Assembly (NCBI GenBank): GCA_051294375.1
Contig: CM119266.1
Location: 9,556,538 to 9,620,537 of the forward strand
DNA: 64,000 nt
Source: Paraspadella gotoi
Taxonomy: Eukaryota > Chaetognatha
Reading direction: 5' to 3'
How positions within the stretch are numbered: position 1 is the stretch's first letter; each line of letters opens with the position of its first letter. Of this stretch, positions 33,760-51,051 are shown piece after piece. Position numbers and translations under genes: made by a program. The notes under the pieces were generated by a model. The model had not been told where the DNA came from. It saw only the letters and a list, made by a program, of their open reading frames with translations, and searched no databases.

Positions 33760-36700
33760 TTAAAATATCCTACCATTTTCGGATGGTTTGGAGGAAAACT
33801 GAGAATAGCATCCTCGGGTAGATCCTTGCGCAGGATTGTGAATAATTGCTACCCCAGAACTGTTTACTGGACCTTTACTGGGAGGTGGTGAAATTGATTC
33901 ATAATGAGTAGGCATTTCCTTAGTAATTTGTGAAAAGTTTGAGTTCGGGGTCGGATTCATTCTCATTAATTTTGCCGCAGGGGGTGAAGGTTCCAAGTCT
34001 ACTACAATAGGTTGATTGTCGATTCCCTTTCCTCGTTCCATGGGGCGTTTCGTAATTTTGTGCTTCCAATTAAAATGTTCAGATGCAGTATTTGGAATGT
34101 CCACTTCGTTTCCTTTGTTATTACGACCCTCAGAAAAGTATTCTTCGTTTATGATGGCATCTATTCCTTGCCCAAGAGTAATGCTTTTATTATTAGCTAA
34201 ATGATTGACAAGATTTTGAGGACCCAAATTATTTCCGCTTCCACTGGCTTTTCCCAAAGCCTTCTGTTGCTTATACAATTGGGAAACGTCGTCCGGTTTC
34301 GATAAAATTTCAACACCGCCAGTGTCTAATACTACACCACCGCTTGATCGGGATTTTGGATTATCAGTTATACTCTTGGTAATTATTGCGTCAATTAAGT
34401 TCTTTGTTGATAATGTTACTGGCGCTACTTCGGGCTGTTCAATTTTGGAAGTTGTATGAGCAAAATTGCTTATGACCCTTGGATGACTCGGGCCAGTCGA
34501 AAATGACTGATTGGGTAATCTCTCGAGAATTCCATGGGAATTATCGACGTGTTTCGACGTAGGAATAAATCCATCTCGAACTAACGGCGGTAACATTTTT
34601 CGATCAAAACGGTTGTTGGGCAAGTAATTATCTACATCTCTTTCAAGCCGATTCACTCGTTGTTCACGATCATAAGCCGAGCTTTCAGAATCTGTTCTTG
34701 TTCTTTCTGAATCAGTTCTAGTTCTCTCACTGTCTATTCTGTTTCGTAAGTTTCGTGCATCTTGATAAGCTCGCATTTCACTTTCATACTGCGATAGCTT
34801 TTCAACGACACTTTCCTTTGAAGCTTCCATTTCATCCAAAATTTCTTTTCTTTCCCGCTCTCGTGGAGATTTGCCCCCAGCGTTTGCTGGTTGATACTGG
34901 TAAGCGGAAACTACATCTTTTTCTCTAAAAGGTGAGACGCGGGAGGATCGTGTGGATGGGATAACTCTTGGCACATCCAGAGTAGGAGCCTGCGCAGCCA
35001 CGTCCACTAACGCCTGAAAAGCTGAGGAGTGCTCTGATGGCCCTCTGGGACCATCTTCTGGATGCTTGACATTAGGATTGAAGGTTCTTGACGGATCAAA
35101 AACTAAATTTTGGCCTGGATTATGAATAACGCCAAACTTATTATTGTGAGCTAAATGTGCATCTGTCAACAATCCTCTAGTGTGTCTTGGCGAGGTATTC
35201 ATTGTAGAACTACTTTGAGACGCATAAGCCGGTATACAAACCTGTGGAGAGACAGGCGAGTGTCCACGCTTATTTTGCGATAGCTGTGCCTTGGGTGGAA
35301 TGTTAGCAACCTTATTTGAATAAGCTTCCACTGATTGGGCTATAATATCAGCCTGATTAAGATATATTTTCTTATCAGAACTATTCATTATGAGTCCAGA
35401 AGGAGGTTTAACCAAAATATTGTTTGATAATGATTGGCTGGAGACCAATGATGACCCATCTAATGGATGCATGCCTCTATTTTTCATTGCTTGAGCAACT
35501 GCATCTTTTGTTGCCTGTTCGCGCTTAGCACCCAAATCATCAGAAGAAAATCTTTTGTTACCTACATTATGCATCATGTTCTGCGATGTGTGAAAATCTG
35601 TTGCAAGCGTTGATTTAGAGAGGTCGTTTCTTTGAGCACCTGAATTTTTTACGTGGAAAAACGAAGCACTGTCCAGTATAATACCTTGTTCGTCGCTGTG
35701 TCTGGATCGAATTCTATCGGTAGATACCAGCATTGAACTACCAGGAAAAGTCACAGAAGTTTGGGGCGAGGATTGTAGAGTTTGGGGATGTGGTGGAGGC
35801 ATAACACGAGAAGCAGAAAGACCAATATTCAATTCTGAAGCATGAGAGGGTAAAACTGTTGGAGTCCCTCTTGTTATAGATCCATGACTTTGGAGTGGTG
35901 AATGGCTGGGTGAAGGTGCCGCATACGCAATAGGAGTTCCCATTGAAATAGAGCCAACATTACTCGGGGATCCTAAATGACCATGTGAATTTGAATAAAG
36001 AGGAAGACCTGTAATTGCGGGAGAAACTTTCGGCGAATTCGTTATGGATAGCGAAGAGTGAACACTGACGGGATGAGGACTTCCTATATTTCTACGATTT
36101 AAAGAATTTTGACTTGTATTTTTGTTTTCAAACTGAAAACTTCTACAATCATTCGTGTGCTGTGGATCTACAGGAGGTAAAATTTTTGGGTGATGAGAAT
36201 GGGCAGAGGGTGGAGTTAAATGATCATTAATGCGGTTGAAATCGGGATCAGAATTTAATCTATGATTAATCGCATATCCTGGATGAGGGACCGAATTGGT
36301 TGAAATGTGTTGAGACGGATTAAATTCACGTGGAAAAGGATGTGACGAATCTGGATATGGCGATGTTGGAGTACCTCGTCCATGGTTCCTTCCACTCATT
36401 GAAGCATAGGGGGTAGAGGGACCAGGAGACAATACATGAGAACGACTCCCTGATCGTGGTAACTCTCCGGAGCTACTACTAGGACGAGATAAATCCTGAG
36501 GCTCTGAATCAATTTCAGCTAATTGCAAATTACTCTCTGAATGAGACACAGCGGGTGAAAGTCTTACTGGAGGTCCAGAAGTGTCACGGAAATTTCTTTC
36601 TATAGTAGTTTGTATTATTTCTTTAACACTACTAGTACCTTGGGGAACTACTGCTTTTCCAATAAAAGATCGCGGCAGATTGGAAAGAGGCACAAGTGAT

Positions 36701-39700
36701 TGTCGAGGAGGTACTTCTACCTCGCTTCCTCTTTGAACGCCACTAGATACCGCCCGGCTGAATGGGGGAGTCATAGAACATCTTCTTTGTCTCTGCGGTG
36801 TAATTGTTTCATGCGATTCATCAGCACTTAGCGTAGTACTGCTATCATTGTCACAGTTATCGCTTTTCCTTTTCACGCTATCACTACGTTCTCGAAAAGG
36901 CATACTTGTAACAGGTTGAGTCGATCGGAGTATGCTCGAGTGTACCATCTCATTAGGTGACTCAATAGAGAGTGCTTTATTCTGAGAAGAATTCGCAAAT
37001 TGAGTTCCTTCATCTGTTGGGACCATTTCATTGGATCGATTTGATGAAGAATTCGCGTCTGAATATTTTGGCTTAACCACTACATCCGGTAAAGGACTAG
37101 GAGCACTATCAGTGTCTGAGCTTGAATCTGCATTATCTTCTTCATCTGTAGCAACAGACGACATGTCACCTAAATCATCATCTAAATCGTCATCATCATT
37201 AACCGAAGAAACAACACTTTCACAGGTTGATACTGTTCGACGGTTATCTTGAGTCGCCCCAGAAAGAAGTGATTTCTTTTCAGAATCCTTCTGCGTTTGC
37301 TCTTTTTTAAACTGGTGAACAAGTGCTTCTAAGCCTAATTCCCGTTTGTATCTGGCATAAAATCTATGGCACTGAGATGGAGTTTTATCTCCAAGTATAT
37401 TTACTTCATCCATTGACTCTTTTGCAGAGTTCGGATTGACTTTCTCTTCTTTACTAGAAATTAAACTATTGGCAATAGACGACCAGTCTTTTCCAAAATT
37501 GGTAAGAGCATCTTTAAACTTTTTAATTTCACTTTCCGCCCACTGCATATCTTCACCAGCTACGTCGGTCAAAGTTTTAAACTGTGAACCATTTATTCTT
37601 CTGGCTATTCTATTAAAACAAGCGGAGCAGCATTTATCAGCTTCACTGCTTAAGTGCAATTCGGTTACAATTTGCTGTCTTACTTCGACCGTGATTTCCA
37701 ACCAATTTTTCGGAAACGGACGCAGCTTTTTGACTCTACGCTTGGGATTTTTACAAGAAGATATTGGGCAGTGGGTATAACGCTTTCTGACACTTTTACC
37801 ACGGCAACTGTGACAAATTCTTCTGGAAATTTTACTGTCGTTGGTCGGAGCCGGAAGTTCAAAAAATGCACAATCATTTTTCGTTACTTGCCGACTTTGG
37901 TGATAAGAAGAAAGTTGATTCTTACACACGCAACAATTATGCAAGCCATCAGTTTCATTTTTATCCAAATCATTTTGACTGTCACCTTTTTCGGAAAAAC
38001 GTTCTTTATCTTCTTTTCCACTCTCAAGTATATTATTACTAGAGGCATCATCAACGTTAATAGTTCCGTCTGGAATAATTCGTGTTGATTTAGCTTGTTC
38101 TCTAGGAACATCAGAAATATCTCTTGGATCATCACCATCAACTGATTCTTCAGCTTCACGTGCAACATTTGGCTGTTCTATTGGAAGAAGGGTCGTTTCG
38201 TCGCCTGGTCTGGTTGCGATGGGCTTAGTCTTCTCTCGGTATCCCTTCGGTTTACGTGCCGTTTGCTTACGTAACAGCTGTTTGTAATTTTCTCTTTTCT
38301 TCGATTGATAATAAAAAAGTATGCAATCTTGAACAGTTTTTCTTTCCAGATGTGAGGCTATGATTGGAAAATTTTTGGGGTGGTTCAAGTATTGCGTCCG
38401 AAAAATACTTTTTTCGGCTTCAGTCCAATTTGTTGAATTGGCTAATTGTTCCTTGTATTCTGCCATTGGATCTTCTATGACACCATTGTTGTTGACGAAA
38501 GAAATATTTTGATCTTTAGCGTTCAGAATCATGGGTGGAACGACTGCGTACGATTTCATTTTTTTATAATCTTCTTCTTGTTCACGAGAATGATCAACGG
38601 CGGGATCAACCTCGCCTTCCGGCCGTGCCAAACTTGATCTTGGACCAGTTGAAAACGAATTTTCTATGGTGGCAGCACTGGAAATCGAATTAGCGTGTTG
38701 GGAACTGTTTCGAGTCGCTCTCGTTATTCTTTCCCGGTCTTCACGCTGTTTCTTTAATTCGGGAAAAATCCGTTCAAAAAACTCCCGAGTTTTTCCATCC
38801 TTAATACGGCGTTTGGGCGCACTTTCAATTTTTTCCATCTTCTTCAGCCATTCTTGAGAGAGTTGATCGTATTTCTCAGACAAAAATCTTTCGCGAACTT
38901 TCCTCGCGTGATGTTTCTTTCGAAAATACTTTAAAAGCTTCACCCTAAAACGCGCGTGAAATTTCTTATTCTGGTGATAGACCGCTGTATCGCAGGGTTG
39001 ATTGTAGAGTGGAACCGCTTGGCGAAAATCCGGACTCATCAAACTATTTCCAGCCTCCGTAAGAAGAAGTAAAGATTGCGATACCTTCTGACGATTTTCA
39101 GCATAAACCCGTTGAGCGATTAGCAGATGTTTGGGCGTGGATTCGGTTGCGCCCAAACTCGTCACAGCCCCGCAATTCCCAGACTCATTCGTTGGCAATG
39201 GAGTGATCCCCACTTGTTCTTCGTTTTTCACGTGGAAATTTTCATCTTTGATTCCATCATTAACAAATTCCTTCGCAGGGTCGATCTCCATCTTGACCGG
39301 AACCTCTTCTTTCTTTATCGACCTCGTCGAACTTTCCTTTAAGGTAGACATTTTCTTTTTCAGTTTTCTAATATTTTCCTCCGTCTTCGTGATGTCGTGC
39401 TCAAGTCTCGTAATGTTTTTGAGCATTTCATCCTTAGTTTCTTTTCCTCCGGTTTGAAAAGTCTTTGTCGTCGCTGTTGAAACCTTGGCAATGATTGACT
39501 GAGCGATGGGCTCTTCCCCCGAGCCTGGAGTGGGCGAAATGGCTTCGACTTGGGGGACGTAAGACCCGCTGATGGCCGACACGATTTCCGCTCGAGAGCG
39601 ATGCTGCAGGGAAGAAGGCGCGGCCGCGACTCCCGGGGATTCGCGCGCTCGACCGGCGACGTTCAGTTTCTTTGGAGGCATAACGATCGACGATTGTCCC

Positions 39701-40872
39701 GCGGATTCGGCCAAAGATGGCCGGAGGGGGGAAGCCGAGAGTCCATCGATCTTACCACCACCGTTTCCCGGAACATCGATTCTCAGAGGTTGAGAATAGT
39801 CGGGTCTAGCCGCCGTTGAGTGCACCAGACCCAAGGTCGACGACAGGGGATGACCCACGACGATGCCGCCCGGGGGCAAGGCTCGGTCGCGAGCCTGAAG
39901 CACATCCTCTCTCGGATCCCTGGCGTTTTCTCGTTGCAGCGGTACGTCGGAGAGGCGAGGACGTTTTTGATGAGTCGAGTCTGCGGCGGCAGCGGCAATG
40001 TGGGATGACGGCGCCGCCGCGGGCATCAGGAGTGAAGGATGTAACGACGACGGAGGCACGCGAGGCGATGGTTCTTGGTGGGCGGGCGGTGGAACCTGCG
40101 CGGTGGCAGTCGCCCGCTCCAGGCGAGCGAGATCGGCTTGGTGTAGATTTCCGACCGAATTGGAAAATGTCAAGTTTGGAATGACGGCCACGCGCTCACG
40201 TCGCTGCAGTGAAAGCGACGCCGACTCGACGGGAATAAAATGCGAAGAGGATCCTTCGGTAATTCGTCCCCCGGAAGTTGAGCTACGATAGCTGGCGGCG
40301 GCTGCGGCGGCGGCGACGACTCCGCCGTGAGAACTTGCCGGTGGATGATGATACTCGGGGAGCAAGTGAGGGCGCCGACGAAGACCCGGTTGAGGATAAG
40401 ATCCGGAGAGAGGGCTCTCAAGAGACGACGTTGGAGGATAGTGATTGTGCGACTCAATCCTGAAATAAGAAACAAATTTTATTAGTTGTCATAGTTAGCG
40501 AAAAAAATTTCATTATCGAGCTAGATAGGCCCCTTACCTCGAGCTGTAATGCTCCCCAGGTTGAACTTCATGGGATCTCTCGTTCCTGACTGAAGGATTC
40601 GCCGAGGAACTACTTCGATTGTCAACGACGGCGCTGCGATGGGCGTAGTCTGGCAAAGTAGTGGCGTGGTGATAAGCGGTCGGATAACCGGGGATGTAGT
40701 AGCCGGGACTCGGGTTGACGCCGCCGGGCAGAGAGGAGCGAGAGTGGGCGTGTCCCGGACCGGATGCGTGGTTCGACGACGAAGACGACGCCGATGATAC
40801 ATAATGTCTGCCGGAGCCAGAAGTCGAAGTTCCGGACGGAATCCGTCCGTGACCTCCGTCTTTGTGGTACAT
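33760..40872 (-). CDS. NCOR1: NCoR/SMRT nuclear receptor co-repressor
   Basis: Two exons (40872-40538 and a 6,700-nt exon 40459-33760) encode 2,344 residues. A disordered N terminus is followed by the deacetylase-activating segment with SANT1 (about residues 560-830): PLYNQPCDTAVYHQNKKF, ARKVRERFLSEKYDQL, then NWTEAEKSIFRTQYL and HPKNFPIIASHLERKTV. SANT2 lies at about 1085-1160 (FGKDWSSIANSL, PSQCHRFYARYKRELGL). Between the SANT domains is a Cys-rich module (CCVCKNQL, CHSCRGKSVRKRYTHC, CCSACFNRIARR). The C-terminal half is Ser/Pro-rich and disordered, with two receptor-box-like motifs near 2130 (LIDAIITKSI) and 2205 (LGQGIDAII). The complex silences genes through HDAC3 bound to nuclear receptors. 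No intron interrupts the second exon, unlike all neighbours. Confidence 0.92.
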
Positions 40873-41234
40873 TTTTTTTTGTTTTTGAGTTTTTTCTCGC
40901 CTCAATGGGCGAATATCACTAACGCGACGAACGAAGAAGGACTATGAAAATTGATAGAGGTTCGAAAAAGTCTTCGAAAAAAGTCTACATGGTGACGTTT
41001 TTTCGACGCTGAACATTCGCCTTCGGTGGTTGAAGTCAAGTCGAAGTGTCACGATTGTTTGATCAGTAATAATGGATGGGAGCAAAACTAGAGCAACATC
41101 TCTAAGGAAGAACAATAAAAATACGGTAGAATTAACAAAGACATGGCATTGAGTCATAAAACATTTTGTGGGGAAAAAAAATTGTTTTTCAAGGAGTCAG
41201 ATTCCCAAGATTCCCAAGTTTTTCATATCACGAC
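40873..41234. other. Intergenic, NCoR leader and RPB2 3' UTR
   Basis: The 362 bp hold the NCoR 5' UTR and the end of RPB2. No separate gene is visible. Confidence 0.5.
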
Positions 41235-45532
<4,298 letters not shown>

Positions 45533-45544
45533 GGTTAACCTTGA

Positions 45545-45558
45545 CTAAAAATAAAACG
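45545..45558 (-). promoter_or_regulatory. 3' splice acceptor just upstream of RPB2 start codon
   Basis: On the minus strand, cgttttatttttag is followed by TCAAGGTTAACC and the RPB2 ATG, inside a 163-bp gap after CHK1. It has a strong pyrimidine tract and no obvious partner donor. Confidence 0.4.
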
Positions 45559-45695
45559 TTCGAGCAACGTGATAAAAGTCAACAATAACAGCATTGAGCG
45601 GCATGTTACACGATAATGGTATAAAAAGATGAATGGCATATATCTTCCAATGTATAGATAGATGGAGAAATAAAACAACAACAAAAAACTTTGAA

Positions 45696-47459
45696 TCACA
45701 TCATGAAGCTATAGGCTTTCAATATGGTGGGCGTTATCTTGGACTTGATCTTGCAAAAGCATTTTTTAAACTCGAGCCCGTCTCCTTTGGAAAGTCTGAA
45801 ATCGCAGAGAAAATCCTTGGACTCGATTTCGATGAGAGTCGCCTTGAAGACGAGTGCCTTCTTTCTTCTGTCCGTAGTCGAGACAGTAAAGGAGTGGGCA
45901 TTGGTCCGCTTAAACGTGAACTCGAGTGACTCGAAGACTTTGACCAACTCTGCGGCCACTTGCTCCAACTGGGCCGTCAAGACGAACCGGGTCATCCTCT
46001 TGACTAGCCTCTGAAGCGGCGTCTGCGACGCCTGAGAGTTTTGCGTCCCGAAAATCTGGGAGGAGATGAGCATGTGATCCAGCGTAGCCGGCTGGGAAAA
46101 GCTGATAAGGTCGGGTTCGATCCCGCTGGTGTCTCCGCTGATGTTGGGATCTTCCTGCGCGCGAGAGACAGCCGCTTCTGGCTGGGACACGGCCATCGAC
46201 AAAGATCCGTCGAGGGAATTGTCCCGACTCAAAGAATCCTCGCCAGAGCGGCGCCGCTTAAAAGACGGGCATTCGCCGCTCGGCGACGGCGGACGGCGTT
46301 TAAAGGCGCCGGGGTTCTCCCACTTGCGCGACTGAAGGTCTATCAACATCCATCGGTGCTTTTTTATCTGATGGATGTTGAACCGATCCTCGGGCTCCTC
46401 CACCAACAAGTTCCGGACCAGAGATAGGGCGACGTTGTCTAGTTTAGTCCACGGGGGAAGAAATATCTTATGGTCCTTCCAGTCGCCGAACTCTTTGTTG
46501 CAGGGGCTGGGCGCGTCCCAGGGAAGCTCCCCGGCCAGCATGGCGACCAGAATGATGCCACAAGACCAAATGTCCGCGGGTCGCGCGTGAAACTCGCCGC
46601 CTTGCAGAACCTCTGGGGCGACGTAGGGCATTGTGCCGCAACACTTGGCCAACTTGCGTTCTTTGTCTCGAAGACGGAACATGGTGGCCATGCCAAAGTC
46701 CGTTAATTTTAGGTTGTCATTGTCGTCGAGGAGAATGTTTTCAGGCTTGAGGTCTCTGTGTGTGATACCCATGTCAAAAAGATACTCCACAGCCGAAAGG
46801 AGCTGATGAAAGTAGCGTTGTGCCTGGGGATAAAGATTTTAGTTTTCTAATAAAAAATAATAATTAAGATTATAATAACGCAAAATATCAACTAGTAATG
46901 AATTAATTAATCATATTAACACGGTAAAATCTAATAATAATAATAATAANNNNNNNNNNAATAATAATAATAATAATAAGCGTTTTGACGAGTTTTTTTA
47001 AAAACATAATTCTTACCGATAATTATGAAAAATTACTATTTACTAACCGCTGCAGGGTGCATCCCCAGATCGGGTTCAATTCGATCGAACAACTCTCCGC
47101 CGCTAGCGTATTCCAAAAACATGTACATAACTAAACCTTCTTCTCGTTGACCGTAAAAACGAATGCAATTAGGATGATCGATTCGACGGTGAATGAGCAC
47201 TTCTTTTTTGACTGATTTCACCGCTTCGCTGCTCTGAAGCCCAAGGGATGAAAATATTCTTCTTCGAGTTTGAAAGTTTCGAATAATTAAAGGGCGATGA
47301 TCGTCCTTTTTTTACCTGATCTTTTAATTGCAATATCTTGACGGCGACGGCTTCATTCGTTGTTGAATTCACGGCCAACTTGACTTCTCCGTAGGTTCCT
47401 TCGCCCAAAGTTTGAATAAACTGCCAACCCTCGACAAATTCACAGCCCCTTTCGTTCAT
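45696..47459 (-). CDS. CHEK1: Checkpoint kinase CHK1 (Grapes)
   Basis: Three exons (47459-47316, 47233-47048, 46823-45696) encode 485 residues. Kinase motifs: glycine loop LGEGTYGEV (18-26), Lys41 in [20 protein letters not shown], and [19 protein letters not shown]. The C-terminal regulatory half has the ATR-target motif [13 protein letters not shown], matching the human Ser345 context, plus further SQ/TQ sites nearby. The final KA1-like autoinhibitory part includes [21 protein letters not shown] and [17 protein letters not shown]1 halts the cell cycle when replication stalls or DNA is damaged. Intron 2 contains a 10-N assembly gap. Confidence 0.97.
46929..46979. repeat. AAT microsatellite with 10-N assembly gap
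   Basis: An (aat)n run flanks ten Ns at 46950-46959 inside CHK1 intron 2. The gap has a nominal length, so the true repeat number is unknown. It does not touch coding sequence. Confidence 0.95.
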
Positions 47460-47470
47460 TATTATAGTAG

Positions 47471-47484
47471 CTTTAAAAATAAAT
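47471..47484 (-). promoter_or_regulatory. 3' splice acceptor just upstream of CHK1 start codon
   Basis: On the minus strand, ttatttttaaag is followed by CTACTATAATA and the CHK1 ATG. No donor pairs obviously with it. It is a candidate leader acceptor. Confidence 0.3.
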
Positions 47485-47782
47485 AACAGGATGGAAGAAT
47501 AAATACAGCAATAGTACTGCGATGAAAACGGACAAAATTAAAAGTCACAAATCAAAAAGTCACTTAATCGGTAAACTTACAATAGTAAGAAATAACCGTT
47601 TGTAAAAAAAAAATAAAAGAAGGTTAGTCACGATAAAGACAACAAATAAATTCATTACTAAACGCTCAAAGGAAGACATACACAAAATTAAAAATAAACT
47701 TAAAAAATATAAAAGGAGATCGTAGAAATTAAAACGGGCAAGTAAACATTCTCCGATATGCAGTGGCTGCTTAGGGAAAGAC

Positions 47783-50700
47783 TCAAACTTGAACCTCTTG
47801 AACTTCGATAATATCTTTTATCGATTTGAGCTCAGTAAGTTTGTAGGGAACTAAAATCCCGTTAGGAAATCCGCGAACTTCGGCGAGGAGATAACCGCAA
47901 TGTTTGGCGGACCTTTCTTTCACAAATATAGTGTCGCCCTTCAGCAGGGTCCCGATCGAATTGCTATCGCAATGATAGACGCTCTTCATCGTGCGGTATT
48001 GAGGAAAACCTGTTGAGATCAGGTTTTCTAAATAAATCGATATTGATATATTTTATAAATTTTAATTTAAACGTACATGATGCGTATAATAATACTACTT
48101 TTGTGAATGTATGCGTCAAAGATACTATAAAATATTGTTGTACCAATTTCATAAAACGAGAAGAATCTCGATGAAATCCAGTCAGGAACAACAATTCTAC
48201 ATAAAATCTTACCGATTTTCCACTTTCCAGAGACGGAATACTGACGCGGCGGAGGAATGGGCGGAGGCAGGGTCGTCGGCGCCGGAATCATCGCGCCGGC
48301 GTCATCCTCCGGCATCAGCGTTCGAGCCGTCGAGGAGTGACGGACGCGACATGGTTCGTCAACGACTGAAGGAGAATCAATTTCGGAAACCTCGGAGATT
48401 TCCGTCAATTCCGGCAAAGTCAAATCCTCGTTCTTGGTGAACGTTCGATCTCTGGCGAAGGATGGTAAGGCTTTGTGGGTGGGTGGGTGGAGGAGTGGAG
48501 ATTCTCGCCCTTTGGCCAAGAGGTGGAGGGATGACAGGGTGGAGAGGTTTCGCTCGAGGTCGATGCGCGGCGTCGACGGCGGAGAAAAGGGCGGAAGTTC
48601 CCCGGGGGCCAGGGTTCTTTTGAGACCGGAGAAAGGGACAGGGTCGTCGCGGTAGGACGAAGTCGGCGATAGGCGATCGTCTAGACGAAACGGAAAATTT
48701 CGGACGAAGAATCTCTGAATGGTTTTAGCGGCGTGAAAGCGGCGCAGCTCAAGAAGCTCCTCCACCAAATGGCGGAGCCGCTCGCTGAGGAACAAGTGCC
48801 GCCGCCCGATGGCCCACATGGGAAAATCCGAGCAGATGCATTGATTCAGAGTCGTCAAAAGTTCCTGGCAAGCTTCGAGGGCGCCGTCGGCGTCATCGCT
48901 GCGCCGCCAGTCCAGTGGCAAGAGACGCCGGTACCGGGCGATAAAGTCCTTCAATCGCAGACGATGAGCCAGTCCGTTTTGCATAAGGAATTGCGTCTGG
49001 GGAATCTGCATGGCCTTTAGTTGTTGACGGACGATTCCCTTGTCGAACCAGCCGGCGACGCACTCGGTATTGGCCTTGATGCAGCGGATAAAGTGCGGCT
49101 TGGAAAACTCGAGCGTCGCCAGGAGAGAGTCGACGCGTTGCAAAAAGTCTTTAGCCAGCGTTCCGTCGACGGACGCCGGGGTGGAGCCGGAATGGCCCGG
49201 ATGAATTCGAAACTCGGAGCCCTGAGGGCCGCGATCCTTCATAGCCTTGATCTCGTGATTGAAAAGGTGCGACGCGAAACCGAATCGACAAAAGTCGGCG
49301 TGGAACATGAAGGCCAAGTCGTCAGGCAGCGAGTCTCGATTAGATTCTAGAATATGCGCCGTCTCGTAATCGACGTCACTGCGATAGTGCGTCACGCCAA
49401 AGACGCCGCGGTTGTCGTCTGGAAAGAAAAGTCCGGGCTTCTCCGCGTGGACGACCTTGAGTCGATCGAGGAACGCCTCGTCGTAGGAGACGGGGCTCTG
49501 GGCCTCCGCGTCCAGCAGCGAAACCAGATTAAGAGGAACGCGCGTTAGAGTCGGCAGGCAAGTAGAGTTTTCGGCGAAAGATACATGAGTACCGGCGTGG
49601 TCCGTCTGGAACTCTTCCTTGTACGAATTGATGGGAGTCTTGAGGACGTGGCACGTGTAGAAATCTTGAAGCATCTCCGCGCTCATGTTGATGCAAAACT
49701 GCTCTAGGTTGTTGGCGCACGAGTTGGAAGATTTGGGATGGTTGGTCTCGAAGCCGAACATATCTACGATACCGATAAACAGTTCCGGAGATGACGAATC
49801 GGCGCCATTTTTCTTACGGGTCATCGTCCCTGGCTCGTCCTTTGACTTTGAGGAAGACCCACCGCCGTTGGCTCGGCGAATTACGGATTTGAGCATTCGA
49901 CAGTATAGCGTACGTGCCAGTTTGTCCTTGGAACGGTTCGCATCGTTGGGACTAACGGAAGTGTTAAAAACTTGTCCAGAGACGCGGAGACTTCGCGAGG
50001 TTAGCGCCTGATGTAACGTGGCGGTGGAGACGCCCAACAGTTCAGATACTTGTTCGAACTCGCGTCCGCCGACAACCTCGATGGTGCCTGGTGCGCCTCC
50101 GGTGATGAACTTCACCTCACCCAGTAAAAGGCAGGCGGCCAATATGCGCGTCACGTCGGAGAAAGAAATGCCCAGCGTGGTCAGGCAAGAACGCCAAGAT
50201 TGAAAGCGGGCAGAATCTTCCTTCTCTTCGGAATAACTGTAAACCAGGCCACTGTTGAGATATTTCAAATTCGTGGGTAGACGATCGGAAAGGTGAAATT
50301 TGCGTTTCTCATCGGGGGAAAGTCCTAAAAAGGAATTCATTTTTTTTCAACGGGCAAGTGTTATGATAATTTTAAATACTTGTTTATTAACGATTCGAAA
50401 GCCAGGCTCACCAGCTAGCATCTGATAAAAAACGTTGAAATTTCTTTCGTCCCTCCTGAGGCCGGTGAGTCGAGCGTGATCCACGAAGCAGGCGTGAATC
50501 TTCGCCCTGTGAATCGCACGATCCTGGATTTGGATTTCGTAAAAAAATCCAGCCCTCGAGCTTTCTGGGTTGCTGGGGGTTTGAGCCGTCGTCAGAGTTC
50601 TTATCACTTGTAGAGCAGAGGATATGTGCTTAAAAGTGTCGTTTTCGAGACCGCCGCCTGGGGAATAGTATTCATTCATAGGTTTTTTTTCTCTCAATCG

Positions 50701-51051
50701 GTTCATAAAACGAATTGGGATAAAAAGTGAAAACTCACCCGCGCTGGCGAAAATTTCCCGGAGCAGCAAAAGTGAAGCGTGAGATTTTCCGCTGCCGCTG
50801 TCGCCATTGAGAACGACCGTCTGAGACTTGCCCGATTGCGCCGCCTCGTCGAGCACCCGCTCAGCAACTTCGCCCAAGGGACTCGGGTCGGGATCTTGCG
50901 TCGGCGTCAACAGCCATTCGCTGCTCGAACCGAAGGGATTCACGAACAACAAAACGGGGCCGGTGTACGAATAGTTTTCGGATTTGTTGTAGCGAATTTG
51001 TAAAGTTTGAATGAGCGCTTCCTCCATAGCCTCGTACATTGGGGCCTCCAT
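47783..51051 (-). CDS. Divergent unconventional myosin with C-terminal SH3-like domain
   Basis: Four exons (51051-50739, 50657-50412, 50324-48213, 48009-47783) encode 965 residues. The motor keeps the ATPase motifs in altered form: P-loop GDSGSGKS (83-90; usual GESGAGKT), switch I NPESSRAG (134-141), and switch II region DMFGFETNHPKSSNSCANN, then EQFCINMSAEMLQDFY. The actin-binding end has HFIRCIKANTE and QLKAMQIPQTQFLMQNGLAHRLRL. One IQ-like motif (AAKTIQRFFVRNF) follows, then about 170 Ser/Pro/Arg-rich residues. The last 75 residues, with LLKGDTIFVKERS and PNGILVPYKLTEL, resemble an SH3-like fold. The class is unclear; a Dachs/class XX-like motor is one option. An acceptor (gattgcag) precedes the first Met, so an upstream exon or leader is likely. 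Confidence 0.75.
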
